This document shows, piece after piece, positions 52,001 through 62,398 of a stretch of DNA of 64,000 nt. The stretch's first letter is position 1. The number at the start of each line of letters is the position of its first letter. Where the stretch lies: positions 1-64,000 of the forward strand of contig JAPYMA010001321.1 in the NCBI GenBank assembly GCA_035041965.1, given 5' to 3'. Source of the DNA: Anisakis pegreffii (taxonomy: Eukaryota; Nematoda; Chromadorea; Rhabditida; Anisakidae). The position numbers were made by a program, and so were the translations under genes. Below the pieces are notes generated by a model. That model was not told the origin of the DNA and made no database searches. It was given only the letters and a program-made list of their open reading frames with translations.

Positions 52001-55000
52001 AAGGCAAGTCACCGAAATGGATCTTGCACAACAGCAACTGAAAGAACAAGCATGCGCCACAGCTAACAGTGTTGATGATTTACACGGTAAATTGAGCGAA
52101 ATGACCACGCAAAATGCTTTACTCAATCAGGTTATTGCGTTGAATTTGCGTTCGTTTCATTTCATTTCAAATGTGGCAGTTGTTTCGCGTTGTGTTTTTC
52201 AATTACAATCTCTTTTATGCATGCATTCGTTCGTGTATCAAGTTATGGAATTTTCCAAGTAGCAGTTGATCGTGTGAAAATGACATTGAATTTATGGTCA
52301 GCTGATTTATTGAGTATTCCCTTCTTATTTTCTCAATGCTTCTATTTCGAGCAATCACTTTATCAGTCAATTTGTCCATTTTTTCTTCGATCCTGGTGGT
52401 TTAGTTTGTTTTGATTGAAGACGATAACTGATTTGAAAGAGGCATCGTCGAAGGAGATCGATGAAATAAATGCGAAGAATAAGATGCTGCAAATGCAAAT
52501 CGCTGAGATGGATCTTGAACGACAGCAGCTGAACGAACGAGCATGCACCACAGCTAACAGTGTTGATGATTTACAAGCTAAATTGTCAAGTATGACTGCG
52601 CAAAATGCATCACTGAATCAGGTTGTTCGGATAGCTTCTCTCGTGTTTTGGCTTTAGTATAATGTACTTCTTAGAATTGAAATAACCTGATGAGTTGTAA
52701 GGCATGCCGTGCTGTGTGGTTTATTCGCTAGTGTACCAGTTGTTTTCATTGAGCATTTTTATATGACTGCGCCACTTCGAAATAGCATTCATTCATCTTT
52801 TCTTGACAAAATCAGTGAATCGAAAGCAAGCCTCTGCACAGCATTTCGTTTCGTCTTTCGATGGTATAATGCCTCAGATTCTATCGATATGGTAATCAGT
52901 TCCAATTGAAGACAATAGGAACGTTGAAAGAAACTTCATCGAAAGAATTAGAAGAATCGAGAAGTAAGAGTGCATTATTGCAAATGCAAATCGATGAATT
53001 GGCTCGTGAACGAATGCAATTGAAAGAGCAAGCTTGTACTGCAGCGAATAATCTCAATCGCCTACAAACTGAATTATCCAATATGACCACTCAAAATCAA
53101 TTACTCAATCAGGTATAACATGTAATCTATTGTTTTGCATTAAATTTTGTCCATTTTTCTGTAGCGCCTCGACTATGACAGATGTTCATTTTCACCATTG
53201 TTCTCGTGATAATGAGATCATGATCTGTGCTGTTGCTGATGGTGTGATGCATGAATTTTCATTGCGCGATCTTTTCAGCAATTTTATTTTCTTATGCGTG
53301 CATGTTCGTGTAAGTAGTATATGGTCCTTTCCTTTGGTGCACTTATTTTGACTGATTTTTTTTTTGTTCACCAACGAAATTCTCGGTTTTTTCGTCCTCA
53401 AGTTTTTGCTTATCACTTTTCTGATAAGTGCTAACGTTTGGTTGTGGTGGAATAAATGAACATATTTAGTTTCTCATCAGTTTTGCAAATTCTGTCTTAC
53501 AGGCTGTTGAAGCTGAGAAACAAAATTCGACAAAGCAACTGGCTGACTTGCAGATGAATGCGACAAATGCGCTAAAAAACAATCAGAAAAATCTTTTCGG
53601 TATGAATTTTTGTTTTCGTTCGAGTTAGAAATTTTCTGTTTGAATTCTCGTGGGAATCCTCATGTCATTTAAACACACGAAGCTGTTTAGTGCAAAATTC
53701 GTTGAGTGATTCGTTAATCGAAAGCGTTCATAGTGGTCTTATTGGATTGCCATTTTGAGATGTAATTAATTACTTCGTTGATAAGTTTTCGATATTGTAT
53801 GCGAAAAATGTAGCTTTCAGAGTCGTGTTGCAACGGAATCGAACACAATTTGTTACACGCCAAAGATGAACTTCACAGTGCTACCTCAATCTCATATCCC
53901 ATCCGTAAGAGAAAGAAATTTCTTCTTAAAAATTCACATTCTCATCATACCTTTGTACATATCTGCGAAACTTATAGCATCATTGAACTTGAAGATTAAT
54001 TAATTCAGTTATTATTTTGAAGCTCTTTCTATCGTCATTATTTTCATATCGTCTATCACTATCAGTACGGCATCCATTGGTGCTAACTTCTCGAAAATGA
54101 GTGCGAAAACATTCGTATATTTGTTCAGAGTGCGCAAATATTTTATTACAAACATCCACAAATGATTGCAGAATTGGCTTTACCGTCAATTCGAGCACGA
54201 ATAGAGCAAATCGATGAACTAACTACCAAAATCGGTGATGAACCAGACGCCCGTCTGGTGCATGAAATGGTCGTGTTTGGTCACGAACTGGCCGATCTGA
54301 TCGTTTGCAGTGCGTCTGCTGCGTACACAGTCTCCATCCAACACTACGAACGTTTGTTTCTTCATCGTTTCAGTATTCGGTTCGCCATGCTTTCGTTAGA
54401 AAGTTTATCCCTATCAACGGATCGTCTTCATCATTAAACAAATCCACTGTACAGGAGAATTGAAAGATCTATTTTTCGCGAGGTGTTTCTTCGATGAAAT
54501 AGATCACGGTGCTCCATCTTTACGCTCTATTTTACCATAGCGCCCAAATATCAGCTAGATGCATTTCTCAAATAAACATACGGAACGCAAAATGCAATCG
54601 CAGTGATTCTTCCTCTGTAATATTCGAGTTTTTTTTTGATTACGAATTTTTCGTTAGAAGGTGTAATTTTTTTCCACGAATTCAGCCGTTCACGAGCAAT
54701 GTCGATTGGTCGCAGTCGAAGCACTCGGAGTAGTGAAAACGCTTAAAGAGTCGAATTATGCAGAAGCGAAAGGCACATTTTTACCTGCTCTAAAGGTGTG
54801 CTGCTTATCTTACACAGATACTGTGATTTTTATCTGATTTCTTTTCTGTTCAATCTTTTTATTCTGACTTCGCATTTCTGATCTATTTGATGGGATTGTA
54901 GAAATGCGTTGAGAAGCTGGAGACTCTTTGTAAGCAATTGCCAACGTCGAACGGTGATCTCGACGCTGAGAAAGTTGACGCATTGTTGGAAGATGAAATG

Positions 55001-57203
55001 AAACGTATGGATGCAGCAATTCAGAAGGCCGTTCAAATGATCGAAGAAATGCAGAAGAAGAGTAGAGCCACTGACTCTGGCATTAGGTTCATTCACGTTG
55101 TCCATTATCAGTTGACTGTTTTTGTTTTGAATGTATATTCAATAATCAATTGCCGTTTCATTGAATTCATATTTCGATAAGTGAGACGGTGACAAAACAC
55201 TGAATGTCTTCACTTTAAGTCATTCAATTTGAAATGGTAAGTTTTGTGAATGTGAAAAGCTGCAACGAATTAATGCCTGCAAATAAATGAACGAAGGATT
55301 AAATTATGGAAGCAATTTAAATGTTGTACTATAATGATTGCAGATTGGAAGTGAACGAAAAAATATTGGAGTCGTGTAATGCGTTGATGGCAGCCATAAT
55401 TGAGTTGGTGAAGAAGAGTCATGCGATGCAAGAGGAGATCGTCGCGAACGGAAGAGGCAGTGCATCACCGAAAGAATTCTACAAACGTAATCACGAATGG
55501 ACCGAAGGACTCATCTCGGCTGCGAAAGCTGTCGGTGTGGCAGCAACTGTGCTCGTGTACGTACCTGTTTCATTCTCTCTATTTTTTGCACTCATTCAGC
55601 TATTAAATAATCGTGAATCTGCGATGCTTTCACTATATCAGGAATCATAAAACAATTACACGTAGATTCGCAATTGTATGGACCAAACTTCCACTTAGCT
55701 TCTGTAGTTGACTTTATTTGCCTGATTTCTACTCACCCGTCAAAGGTTGCTGATATCACTACCTTCAGATGTTATTGGCTGATTGCTATGCGCATCACAG
55801 ATTCATGTGCATGATAGGTTTGCTTTTTTGTAGTGAATCGTCTACAGATGCGTGTGAGCAATCATCAACAAGTTCGAATTGCTGTTATTGCTAGTAAATG
55901 ATATTCTTGTAAAGATATGTTACTACTGTTCAGGCAATGCGCAGATGGCGTGATAACGCGTAAAGGTAAATTGGAGAGTTTAATAGTGGCATCACAAGAG
56001 ATCGGTGCAAGCACGGCGCAGTTGTTCGTATCGTCGAGAGTGAAAGCAGAACGAGGATCTGAGAAGTTGGCCGAATTGTCGCGTGCATCGCATTCGGTTA
56101 ATGCGTGCACAGCGAACGTCGTCGCTACCGTTAAAAATGCTCAGCAGACACTCACCGATAAGGGTCACTATTTGCTCTCTCGGTTGCATCCTTTCTCGAT
56201 TCTTTAATCGGTTCTTTGAGGGTTCTTTTTTTTGTTGGTGTTGTTGGTTAGTGGATAACAGCAAAATCGTTTTGGCTTGTTTTTGGCATTTCTTTTGAGC
56301 ATTCAAGAATCTCATTTTATTGTTCGTAATTGCACTGTTTCCGTAGTTTCATTAATTGAATTCGCAAATGAAATGATGCAATAGTTGCTTACACTGAAAA
56401 CAAGAAGATTCCACTCTCCTGTTCCACGATTCAGTTTTCCCTGTCTCGCTCACTGCACATCTGAAACCTCAAACTTGGGTAATCGAACGAAATGTTACCT
56501 CAAAGTTGGGTAATCGAACGAAATATTGCCTCAAACTTGGGTAATCGAACCAAATATTGCCTCAAACTTGGGTAATCGAACGAAATATTGCCTCAAACTT
56601 GGGTAATCGAACCAAATGTTACCTCAAACTTGCAGATGTGATTTTTATCGTGTGATTTTAGAAGTGCTCGACTTCAGTCATCTCTCGTTACATGAAACGA
56701 AGATGCAGGAAATGGAGAGTCAAGTTCGTGTGCTCGAGTTAGAATCCGCGTTGGAAAAGGAAAGAGTTCGATTCTCTCAGCTAAGGAAACAACATTATCA
56801 TCTACCGTCATTGGTCTCCACTGAAAACGGTTCTACATCATTTGAGGTAAGCTTTTTTGTTACTTATGGATCGCTTTCAAATGCTGCATTTCACTGCTGT
56901 AACTATTTTATTTTTTTAGTGGTATAAGCGATAATTGGGTTGTCTCACTTTTTTGCATACCTGTTCTGTTGGTCCAGTAAGCTTCTCCGTGTTGGAATGT
57001 TTCCAACGTTTACGTTTTATACCAGCAAATTCAGTGTGTCCAGATAGTAATGAAAATTTAGAACATTAATTTATGAATGCTTCCTGGTTGAAGGCTAAAA
57101 GAACTGTTTTTTTTTCATTTGTTATAATTTTGAGGTTAAATGATCAACTGTCGTAACAGACAATTGATTTTGATTATGTTTTCAGGGGGAATCACCAAAA
57201 TGA
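46030..57203 (+). CDS. hipr-1: HIP1/HIP1R/Sla2 family endocytic adaptor
   Basis: This adaptor links PI(4,5)P2 membranes and clathrin to actin during endocytosis. Exons: 46030-46089, 46518-46700, 47115-47279, 47383-47521, 48965-49105, 49471-49625, 49735-49901, 50041-50113, 50595-50684, 50861-51019, 51313-51531, 51930-52130, 52421-52621, 52912-53112, 53503-53599, 53821-53904, 54172-54351, 54686-54795, 54902-55086, 55344-55556, 55934-56163, 56662-56846, 57186-57203. They total 3456 nt in frame, 1151 residues. The ANTH domain covers about 1-281 (KALNKNEVPLKQKHVR, then GQCLLAPLILVILD), the coiled coil about 340-750, and the I/LWEQ (THATCH) actin module about 880-1110 (FYKRNHEWTEGLISAAKAVG). RVLELESALEKERVRFSQLR lies near the end. 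Exons 12-14 are 201-nt homologous triplicates; with only one used, the protein is 1017 residues, close to human HIP1 (1037). AATAAA is at 57528. Confidence 0.95.
46821..46854. repeat. Perfect 14-bp hairpin in hipr-1 intron 2
   Basis: CAATCAAAACCAAT, loop ATTTCG, ATTGGTTTTGATTG. All 14 arm bases pair. It lies in the intron between exons 2 and 3. Confidence 0.85.
51930..53112 (+). repeat. Three tandemly duplicated coiled-coil exons of hipr-1
   Basis: Exons 51930-52130, 52421-52621 and 52912-53112 are each exactly 201 nt, phase 0 at both ends. They encode homologous 67-residue segments: MDLAQQQLKEQACATANSVD, MDLERQQLNERACTTANSVD and LARERMQLKEQACTAANNLN. The intron ends are also alike (ATTGAAG before each exon, AATCAG|GT after). 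Duplication therefore included flanking intron. Confidence 0.93.
56467..56633 (-). repeat. 31-bp minisatellite carrying an SL1-like spliced-leader sequence
   Basis: Five full 31-bp units start at 56467, 56498, 56529, 56560 and 56591, with a truncated sixth at 56622. On the minus strand most units read ATTACCCAAGTTTGAG (identical to the last 16 bases of nematode SL1) preceded by GTTCG or GGTTCG, and followed by GGTAAC or GGCAAT. SL1 itself has GGTTTA before this core and is followed by a GU donor in its precursor RNA. The unit at 56498 has one further change (G for C in the plus strand). No Sm site or SL RNA stem-loops fit in the unit. Confidence 0.85.
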
Positions 57204-59520
57204 TGAATGACATATTGCAGTGATGTGTTGATATGATAAAGTCGGTCGGCTCGTTTTTAAGCCTCTATAGTTTGGAATGTAAGAGCCATTCATGTGCACA
57301 TCTTTTACTGTTGACATTTGTAGAAGGAGTCTTTTCTTCATTGATATCAAATTAATGGTAATCAAATTTTTGGCACTTTTTCGGAGTTATTTCCGTTCGA
57401 ATACCATCAACTCTCCGGTATTTTTGTTCTATTTTTGAACAAACAGTCGATTGTATCGGTTGATAGTACATATTGGAATTCCTTTTTGAATTTTCCATCT
57501 TGTTCTGATCAAATTATATGTAAAGAAAATAAAACATGAGAAAGTGTCATTTTTTGTGAAGTGTTCAGTTGTGTTTTACGACGTCATTTGAGAGTGCGTA
57601 TGGCTTGATGTGAACTGAAAAAATTTTGTGATTACTTTGTGCGTTTGCGAGTAGACGCGTTCAATATTCCCAAATAAATTCTTATTGAGCAGTAATCTTC
57701 GAATGCTGCATTTATTTTTGTAACGTTCATCGTTGCTGACTTGTATTACTTTGTTTCAGTGTGTGATTCCGTGTTTCATTTTGATGGCTTCGAACTTAAA
57801 TTATTATTATTCGTTTACTTAGCATTTCTCTCAACACTATTGCTGCTCCCTCCTGGTATGATATTATCAGTGCGCGAATGATCTTGACCATTTTTTTCGT
57901 TCAGTTGATTTGTGTCGTGACTTTTGTGTCGTCTTTATAAAGTTGCTTTAAGTTTCATTTGATGTATCCATTCAGATTGTTATATATGTTTTTAGTTGTT
58001 TTTGTTTGGTGTTTCAACAAAAATTTCAATTTGTCTGCGAGAAATTTTAGCCAACAACATATAAATGGCAAATGAAATATAAGTGAATATGCCATGTGTT
58101 AGTAAATGTGTTTAGTTATGTGATAACGAGCGATTCACCTCGAATTGAGGTATTATTTTCATTAAATGTTCAGGAAAAATATTTTCTTGATACGTGTTAT
58201 ATGTTCATAATAATTCATTGCGTTAAGTACTGTTCGTGTTACAGTTCTCATTTCCTTAAACTATCTCCCCGAAGTATTTCTCAAATTCCTTCGTTTTTTT
58301 TCCTATTTTCTTCAGCGACGTGTCAATTGCTTTACATTAGTGATATGTGTTATATTATTTTTTTTGAGAAAAATTTTTTGCTATAAAATTGAGCATTTAC
58401 GCGTTCCATATTTTGTTAATTGAAAATGTCTTCGAATTCGTGATAATAAGATTGATAATCGTTTTTATCAACAACAATTGTGATATTGTTTTACGTGAAT
58501 ATTTTTTGTTGTTGTTGTAACTCTCGTTTGGAGGATTTATTTATTGTAATTTTGAACTTTCACATTTATGCATCGAAATATAATATAAAACGTTTCCCTG
58601 TTGTCCATTACTTAAAAAATCAATCACTGACTCAGTTTAATCGTCGTGTGCAATTTCAGCTCAACTCTTCTGTTCCTCATTCAAGATGTTGTTCTGTTAA
58701 ACTATATTATCTCTTGTCAGTTTCGTTGCCCCTCAATAAACTTTCTTCTTCCCCTCTGAAACTGTTTTGGAATAGAACTTGTTTTTGATGATGATGATTC
58801 GTTTTTCAACGACCATTTCGCATTATCTTGTATTGATTCACTATTCACTTTCTCTAGCTTTCAGTTACTACCGTTTGATAAACTGCAGTTCAATTACTAC
58901 AGTTTGATAAAAATATGATTAGAATTAGATGATGGCAAGTGGTTCAGAGTTTTTAATTGTGAAAGGATATCTGAGAAAGCCATATTGTCCGATTGTATTG
59001 AAATGATACAATCGTTAGTCGTTAAGGTGGTGATCTCGTTAAGTTGATGATTTTATTAGTGATTGAGTGTTAAACGGCGCTGATATTAAGAATTTTGTCA
59101 ACCTCAAACGAGTCACCCAGATCAGAAGTTTGAGCAATGCAGTGGAATGAGTTCAGAATGCGTGTTTAAAATGTCTGCAGGAGATGTTTTCATTGGCATA
59201 GGTGAAGTTGAAATAAATTCACGATTAATCCATAGTAAATCTGTTGAATGAAATGAACTTAACGGCGAGTGATCCTGTAAAGTGAATGTTTCGGTGAGTG
59301 TTGTGCACACACATATAAATACATGCTCCTCTTGTACAGACAGCACCGTTCAAATATCATAATGATGAAATGCGCGCTGTGATTCAGTTCGGTTGAAAGA
59401 GAAGTAATGAATAGAAATGAGAGAGCGCAATCAATCATTATTGATGTTAATGTGAGGGTTTGTTTAATCGTGTTCGGAACGCTGGTGTTTTAGAGGGCGC
59501 TGAGTAATCAGTTCTGTTAT
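57204..59520. other. Intergenic DNA after hipr-1
   Basis: T-rich sequence with the hipr-1 polyadenylation signal near 57528. Open frames of 96-102 codons near 58096-58788 are low-complexity and lack splice context. No gene is recognised. Confidence 0.45.
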
Positions 59521-59769
59521 TTGCAGTTTTGTGCAGTGTTTGATTTGACTGGGGATAATGATTACAATCCAATTAGAGTAAAAGTACTTATTAATGCAAA
59601 TGTTTCATCGATCAATAGGATAAAGCTATTTGAAAACAGTGACACTTTTGATCCTGAAGGGTGTCGTTTCGGGTCAGTTTTGAGTGGCACTTTTCCGGCG
59701 ACGACGATCGGTCACGATCTACGCCTACCTCAATTTGACTTGATCGTAGTCAAGCAGAGCGGGGTATGA
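59521..59769 (+). CDS. Possible orphan exon
   Basis: A good acceptor (TATTTGCAG, ending 59526) opens a frame reading FCAVFDLTGDNDYNPIRVKV, continuing to GHDLRLPQFDLIVVKQSG before a GGGTATGA donor-like site. The composition is protein-like (few low-complexity stretches), but I recognise no family. It could be a 5' exon of the TMEM55-type gene, an exon of another gene, or chance. Confidence 0.3.
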   Translation: MQFCAVFDLTGDNDYNPIRVKVLINANVSSINRIKLFENSDTFDPEGCRFGSVLSGTFPATTIGHDLRLPQFDLIVVKQSGV

Positions 59770-60072
59770 ATTCAAGCTGCAATCTTGAACGGTACAAAAG
59801 CAAATTTTTGACGAGTGTGTACCATTCACCAGAGAATAGCCAGTATTGTAGGTTATCATAAGGGTGATGATGTGGTTCTTGTGTATGAATATTTCGTCGA
59901 ATGATCTATTGCTTTATATTCATATGCATGTATTCGTTGAATTATTTGCAAATAATTTTTAGCAATATAGGTGAGTAAATCAAGTACTGAGAACGACAAC
60001 TGGGTGAGGAGAAGAGAACGAAGTTGGTGATTTGAAAAGAAATCGATAGAGGAGAGCATCAACAGAAGCAAG

Positions 60073-62398
60073 ATGGCCGATCACGAGGAAGACGAGAATG
60101 TGCCATTGCTCAACAACGAAGCAACTGCACCATCTACGCCCAATTACGAAGGTTCTTTTGAGGAAAAAGCGCCTCCCTCTCTCATTAACTTAAACTGTTT
60201 AAATTAACCTTTCAGCATGCTCCTGTAGTCGATGTGTCAATATTCCGTCGACAATTAAGGAGTAGCCCTTCCCCCACCCTCCCCACCCCCCCCCACATCT
60301 GTCACCTTTTGTTTTTAGCACTTCTGACAGCAAATATATTTACAGTTTGAATGGCATTGAATTTTTCTATTGCATGGCTCCTTCATATACCGATTTGATG
60401 TAGTGACTTTGTATGAGATCAGTTCATACGAAGTTATTGCGTGCATGAGATCGAAGGCTTTATGATTGGTTCTAGAAATTGTTTTGAGGCAAAAGCATTC
60501 ATCCTTTTGAACGAGTTCGTTTTGTTCGATTGATTGCGATTGTTTGTTGATATTCCATTTGCAGAAAATAAGAAAGCATGATTTGTTGAAGTTAAACGGG
60601 ATTGAGTTTAGGTGTAAACAATCCGGACGATGGCGCAAACGAAGAAGGTGAACGTATCTATACAAGGCCAGAGGAGCATTTTACAGAGCCACAGCACGCA
60701 CCGATCACTCCTTCAGACGAAAACCCTGAAGCATCTCGTGTTGGTGGACCCACTGTGACATGTCGTGTTTGCTCGGCACTCATTCATATCGAGGGAAAGG
60801 TCGAAAACCATTCTTATCCATCGAAATTCTCTTCGATTATTTTGCCTCATTTCAAGTCAATTTACTTATAAATTACTACCATCTTTGTAAATTGACGCTT
60901 CAGTTCCATTCATAAGATATAGTGTTTCTTTCTTTTTCAAGCTTTTTTTACAAAACATCAATGTGATCGGTTCTTCTCAAATCATGAAGAATTATTGATC
61001 TGGATCAAGTTCTACTCATGCCTAGCATCAGTACAACATCTTTGTTCGATCTGATATGAAATACAAATTTGAAAAAAGTGAACGCTGGGTTTAAATTGAG
61101 CAGTTTAGACTCGACAACACGTAGTCAAATGCTCACAGTGTAATGAAGCGACACCAATACGCGCAGCACCACCAGGCAAAAAGTACGTGCGATGTCCTTG
61201 TAACTGTCTTCTTCTTTGCAAGGCCGCTTCGAACCGAATCGCTTGTCCACGTTCCAACTGCAAACGTGTCATCACACTTGGTGGTAACACACCAGTCGGA
61301 ACTGCTGTCAGGTTGGTTCATTCTTTTGTTTGCAGTTGATCTGGAGATCGCATTTTCGTTCGTAGGTTCATGGGTGATATATGTTTGATGTTTTATGCGC
61401 AATTCCCTAACAGTAAGTGTTTTTGTGTGGTTGTAATTCTTTCGCACGAATGAAAACTTGTCTCGTATTGAAGTCAGGATTGGATAGAACAATAAAAATG
61501 TTTCGTTTGATTTGAGATGAGTTTGTTACAGTCGGTTTTGTGTTTATCATAAAAACAATCATTTTTTAAATGAAACTTTTGATTGACGAGTAAATTTTAG
61601 AGCGCCAACAGGAACATGCCGTGTGGCGTGTGTTCATTGTCAAGAAGTGTTCATGTTCAACACACTCAACAATACCGCTGCTAAATGTCCGCATTGCAAA
61701 AAAGTGTTCGTTTTTTCTCACTTCTACAGAATTTTTTCGCTAGTTGCCATCATTTTTCCAATGAAAAGTTTTTCGTTTTCCGATGAGAATTTCGTCATTT
61801 TCAAGAGAATAAGAAGAGTTGATTGTTTCGATTGCAGTTCATCGGTTGGTCAAAGCTATGCTCGTTCTCGCGCAATTATGTTTTTCTTTGCCGCTCTCAT
61901 ACTTTTGCTGATCGGTATTGGTGTCACTGTAAGTCATTCAATCAGTTTTGATTTTATTTATTGGTCACAAACTTTTTCGATTACTTTTATCGATTATTGA
62001 ATTCTATCTGTTTTTTAAAAATTTTTAATTATTGAAAAGATTTCGGCATGAAAATGACACAGAAAGCTTAATAGCATAAATGCATGCATATTTTTGAATG
62101 AAGAGCGTGTCATTGATATCGTGTTTGCTTTCGTTTGTCATGAATCAGTTCAGGAATTAGAATAACAGTGGTGAATCTTATTATCAGTAGTTGATTATGA
62201 ATTTGATGAATACTTATTTGAAGTGTCCTTTGGATGATGGTGTTAGAAAAATTTCAGATTGGTACACGTCAAATAGCCGCATCCACTCCAGCACTCTATG
62301 CATTATGGGTTTTGATATATGTGATTGCTCTTCTTCTCTTTTTACGTTTCATCTATTATGTATCACTGAAAACCAGTCAAATTCTTGGACCACTCTAA
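60073..62398 (+). CDS. TMEM55/PIP4P family phosphoinositide 4-phosphatase-like protein
   Basis: This is a late-endosome/lysosome membrane protein; the family was described as removing the 4-phosphate of PI(4,5)P2, and mammalian TMEM55B also recruits JIP4-dynein. Exons: 60073-60151, 60612-60799, 61109-61311, 61601-61705, 61838-61928, 62258-62398; 268 residues (human paralogues about 257 and 277). Residues 1-25 hold ENVPLL, an acidic dileucine sorting motif. Cysteine pairs (CRVC, CSQC, CPCNC, CVHC, CPHC) form the zinc-binding core. The CX5R phosphatase motif is CKAASNR. Two membrane segments follow: [18 protein letters not shown] in exon 5 and [20 protein letters not shown] in exon 6. Intron 4 uses donor GT|GTTCG, fixed by frame. 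AATAAA is near 62775. Complete. Confidence 0.94.
60266..60294 (-). other. G-quadruplex-capable tract in intron 1 of the TMEM55 gene
   Basis: On the plus strand, C-runs of 3, 5, 3, 4 and 9 are separated by one or two bases. The minus strand therefore fits the G3+N1-7 four-run pattern for a G-quadruplex, and the plus strand an i-motif. Confidence 0.75.

Noticed and set aside
61133..61492. 119-codon minus-strand frame
   Set aside because: Shadow of exon 3 of the TMEM55-type gene.
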